From Acinetobacter gyllenbergii CIP 110306 = MTCC 11365 (lineage in GTDB: Bacteria; Pseudomonadota; Gammaproteobacteria; Pseudomonadales; Moraxellaceae): 64,000 nt of DNA. The stretch is from assembly GCF_000413855.1 (NCBI RefSeq), contig NZ_ATGG01000011.1:186001-250000 (forward strand), written 5' to 3'. Positions 62,498 to 64,000 of the stretch are shown here, piece by piece (the first letter of the stretch is position 1; every line of letters starts with the position of its first letter). The notes below the pieces were generated by a model. It was not told the DNA's origin, did not search any database, and saw nothing but the letters and a program-made list of their open reading frames with translations. Both the position numbers and the translations under genes were made by a program.

Positions 62498-63517
62498 ATG
62501 ACGATTTCAAACACAACAGACCTGCCTTCTCCCTTCATGTCATCACAGCAGCATAATGGTAAATTTAGAAATACACGACCGAATCTGCAGACACACTCTT
62601 TTGGAAAAACACTCGGCTTAATGTGGAAATTTTTGTTTAACAAACCCAAAAATACGGTGCCAAACCGAGAAATTCCTGTGTTAAGTTTATCTAAAGAGCA
62701 ACTTATGAATGCCCCTGACCGCTCTCTATTTCGTCTTGGGCATTCGACCATTTTATTAAAATTGCGTAATGAATTTTGGTTAACCGATCCTGTTTTCTCT
62801 GAGCGTGCCTCGCCTTTTCAGTGGATTGGCCCAAAGCGTTTTCATCAACCACCAATTAGCATTGCTGACTTACCGCCGATTAAGGGTGTGATCTTGTCAC
62901 ATAATCACTATGACCATCTCGACTACCATGCAGTAATCCAACTCAAAGACAAGGTTGAACACTTCTTAACACCGCTTGGTGTCGGTGACACACTAATTAA
63001 ATGGGGCGTGCCAGCAGAAAAGGTACAGCAACTTGACTGGTGGGACACTACTCATGTGGATGGTCTTGAGCTGATTGCCACCCCTGCCCATCATTTTTCA
63101 GGCCGTGGTATGGGTGATAGCAATGCAACACTTTGGGCATCGTGGGTGATTATTGATAATGATCTACGGGTGTTTTTTAGTGGTGATACGGGTTATTTCG
63201 ATGGATTTAAAGAGATTGGACATCGTTACGGCCCATTCGATCTTACCATGCTAGAAACTGGTGCCTATGATCCAGAATGGCCAGATGTTCACATGCAACC
63301 TGAGCAAACTTTACAAGCACATCTCGATTTAAAAGGACGTCATTTGTTACCTGTCCATAATGGGACTTTTGACTTGGCACTGCACGCTTGGGATGATCCG
63401 TTTGAACGGATCGTGGCTTTGGCTCATCAAAATAACTTAGCGATTAGTACGCCTCAAATGGGTGAAGTATTGAACTTAAACGAGCCAAATGTCGAAAACC
63501 ATTGGTGGCGTTCGTAA
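62498..63517 (+). CDS. Metallo-beta-lactamase-fold hydrolase (NAPE-PLD/UlaG-like)
   Basis: A 339-residue protein with metal motif SHNHYDHLDYH (about 130-140), further ligands in ATPAHHFSGRG and FFSGDTGYFDGFKEIG, and a C-terminal HNGTFDLALHAW. These fit the cytoplasmic lactonase or N-acyl-phosphatidylethanolamine phospholipase D-like branch of the MBL fold. The substrate is unknown. The first 60 residues are an unfamiliar extension without signal peptide. It is probably under control of the TetR regulator upstream. Confidence 0.87.
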   Translation: MTISNTTDLPSPFMSSQQHNGKFRNTRPNLQTHSFGKTLGLMWKFLFNKPKNTVPNREIPVLSLSKEQLMNAPDRSLFRLGHSTILLKLRNEFWLTDPVFSERASPFQWIGPKRFHQPPISIADLPPIKGVILSHNHYDHLDYHAVIQLKDKVEHFLTPLGVGDTLIKWGVPAEKVQQLDWWDTTHVDGLELIATPAHHFSGRGMGDSNATLWASWVIIDNDLRVFFSGDTGYFDGFKEIGHRYGPFDLTMLETGAYDPEWPDVHMQPEQTLQAHLDLKGRHLLPVHNGTFDLALHAWDDPFERIVALAHQNNLAISTPQMGEVLNLNEPNVENHWWRS

Positions 63518-63624
63518 TTTTATTCGATAATTTTTAAATTATTGACGGCCCTCAATCCTCATTTAAAGGTATTTAGATTCAGTGATATAGCGCTATTTTT
63601 TTGAACTTGAATGATCCATTAATA

Positions 63625-63651
63625 AAACTAGGACTAACATTGTCTTAGTTT
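63625..63651. promoter_or_regulatory. First dyad upstream of the Rrf2-type gene
   Basis: AAACTAGGAC and GTCTTAGTTT form 10-bp arms with one mismatch and a 7-nt spacer. It is a possible operator or overlaps the promoter. Confidence 0.5.
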
Positions 63652-63659
63652 CATTCTTG

Positions 63660-63696
63660 ACTACAAACACAGACTACATTAGTCTGTGTTTGTAGT
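63660..63696. promoter_or_regulatory. Perfect 17-bp inverted repeat upstream of the Rrf2-type gene
   Basis: Arms ACTACAAACACAGACTA and its exact complement are separated by CAT. The right arm ends 19 nt before the start codon. It may be an operator for the regulator or a terminator-like/leader hairpin. Confidence 0.6.
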
Positions 63697-63715
63697 TGAT
63701 CAATTATGAAATTAA

Positions 63716-64000
63716 ATGGCTTATATCACTAGTAGCGTCGAGTATGCGATTCACTGTCTTCTTTTTCTTGTAAATAATGAAGATAAACCATTGAGTAGTA
63801 AGGATCTGGCTGAATTGCAAGGCGTTTCGCCAAGCTTTATGGCCAAGATTTTTCCTAAACTTGAAAAGGCAAAGCTTGTTTTGGCACAAGAAGGTATTCG
63901 TGGTGGGTATTTACTGGCTCGCCCTGCTGATGAAATCAGTTTTCTTGATATTGTGAATGCAATTGAAGGTGAAAAACCACTTTTCGAATGCCAAGAAGTT
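63716..64000 (+). CDS. Rrf2-family transcriptional regulator, N-terminal part
   Basis: ATG at 63716; 95 codons are visible before the window ends. MAYITSSVEYAIHCLLFLV, the winged helix SSKDLAELQGVSPSFMAKIFPKLEKAKLVLAQEGIRGGYLLARPADEISFLDIVNAIEG, and the start of the Cys region (LFECQE) define the Rrf2 family. Members often sense iron-sulfur clusters or oxidants. Whether the three conserved Cys are present cannot be seen. It is likely autoregulated through the dyads just upstream. Confidence 0.88.
   Translation, partial: MAYITSSVEYAIHCLLFLVNNEDKPLSSKDLAELQGVSPSFMAKIFPKLEKAKLVLAQEGIRGGYLLARPADEISFLDIVNAIEGEKPLFECQEV

Noticed and set aside
1..64000. Search for tRNA, rRNA, CRISPR arrays and complete insertion sequences
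   Set aside because: No cloverleaf with CCA-type end, no regularly spaced repeats and no transposase-like reading frame could be supported anywhere in the window.

Overview
This is an A/T-rich chromosomal window from a gammaproteobacterium, almost certainly an Acinetobacter. Supporting signs are Acinetobacter-type gene sets and orders (metZ-ybaB-recR, rnd-ycgL, MoxR/VWA-trpB-prmB-aroC, gbuA with a divergent LysR gene, a BlsA-like BLUF photoreceptor, a DUF4882-like secreted protein), short intergenic gaps and a Moraxellaceae-like codon use. A lasso peptide gene whose predicted core matches, from memory, the peptide acinetodin described from Acinetobacter gyllenbergii points to that species or a near relative. 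The species is not proven by this window.

Layout. 1-4.2 kb: the start of a DAHP synthase gene (cut by the window edge), a TSUP exporter, two small Cys/His-rich exported proteins, and a DUF3649-PepSY-DUF3325 operon linked to siderophore-iron use. 4.4-12.8 kb: lpxB, DUF2797 and DUF6231 genes, a YidB-like protein, an NCS1 permease, an MFS transporter, guanidinobutyrase (gbuA) and its divergent LysR regulator. 12.9-20.6 kb: a trimeric-type porin, HIT and YARHG proteins, a lipoprotein, a candidate small RNA, an orphan lysozyme and an OmpW-like gene whose signal peptide is frameshifted in an A8 tract. 20.6-27.5 kb: a guanidinium exporter (Gdx/SugE type) behind a guanidine-II (mini-ykkC) riboswitch, a BLUF protein, transporters, an isochorismatase-like enzyme, a LuxR regulator and a lipoprotein metallopeptidase.

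27.6-41 kb is mostly core metabolism and information processing: an HIBADH-like oxidoreductase, an alpha/beta hydrolase, metZ, ybaB, recR, rnd, ycgL, a MoxR/VWA pair, trpB without trpA, prmB, aroC and a membrane GGDEF protein. 41-47.9 kb: a heme-oxygenase-like metalloenzyme, a Tat-exported phospholipase C with a newly seen small lipoprotein gene ahead of it, a broken Tse2-like toxin with an intact overlapping immunity gene, and a flavodoxin-like reductase divergent from an AraC regulator.

47.9-53.7 kb is a tight minus-strand operon of six genes. It contains a CDP-alcohol phosphatidyltransferase, a hydrolase-methyltransferase fusion, a PAP2-dual-specificity phosphatase fusion, a small membrane protein, PlsC and CdsA. 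It looks like an extended version of the poorly understood E. coli ynbABCD operon and could make and trim a non-standard phospholipid.

53.9-58.2 kb is a very A/T-rich lasso peptide cluster (precursor, fused leader-binding/protease, cyclase, ABC exporter), probably acquired. It lies beside a degenerate copy of the 3' end of the neighbouring VF530 gene and a nested inverted repeat. 58.9-64 kb: VF530, a small exported protein, an SDR with an altered active site, LysR and TetR regulators, a metallo-beta-lactamase-fold hydrolase, and the start of an Rrf2 regulator behind two tandem dyads. I saw no rRNA, tRNA, CRISPR array or intact insertion sequence.
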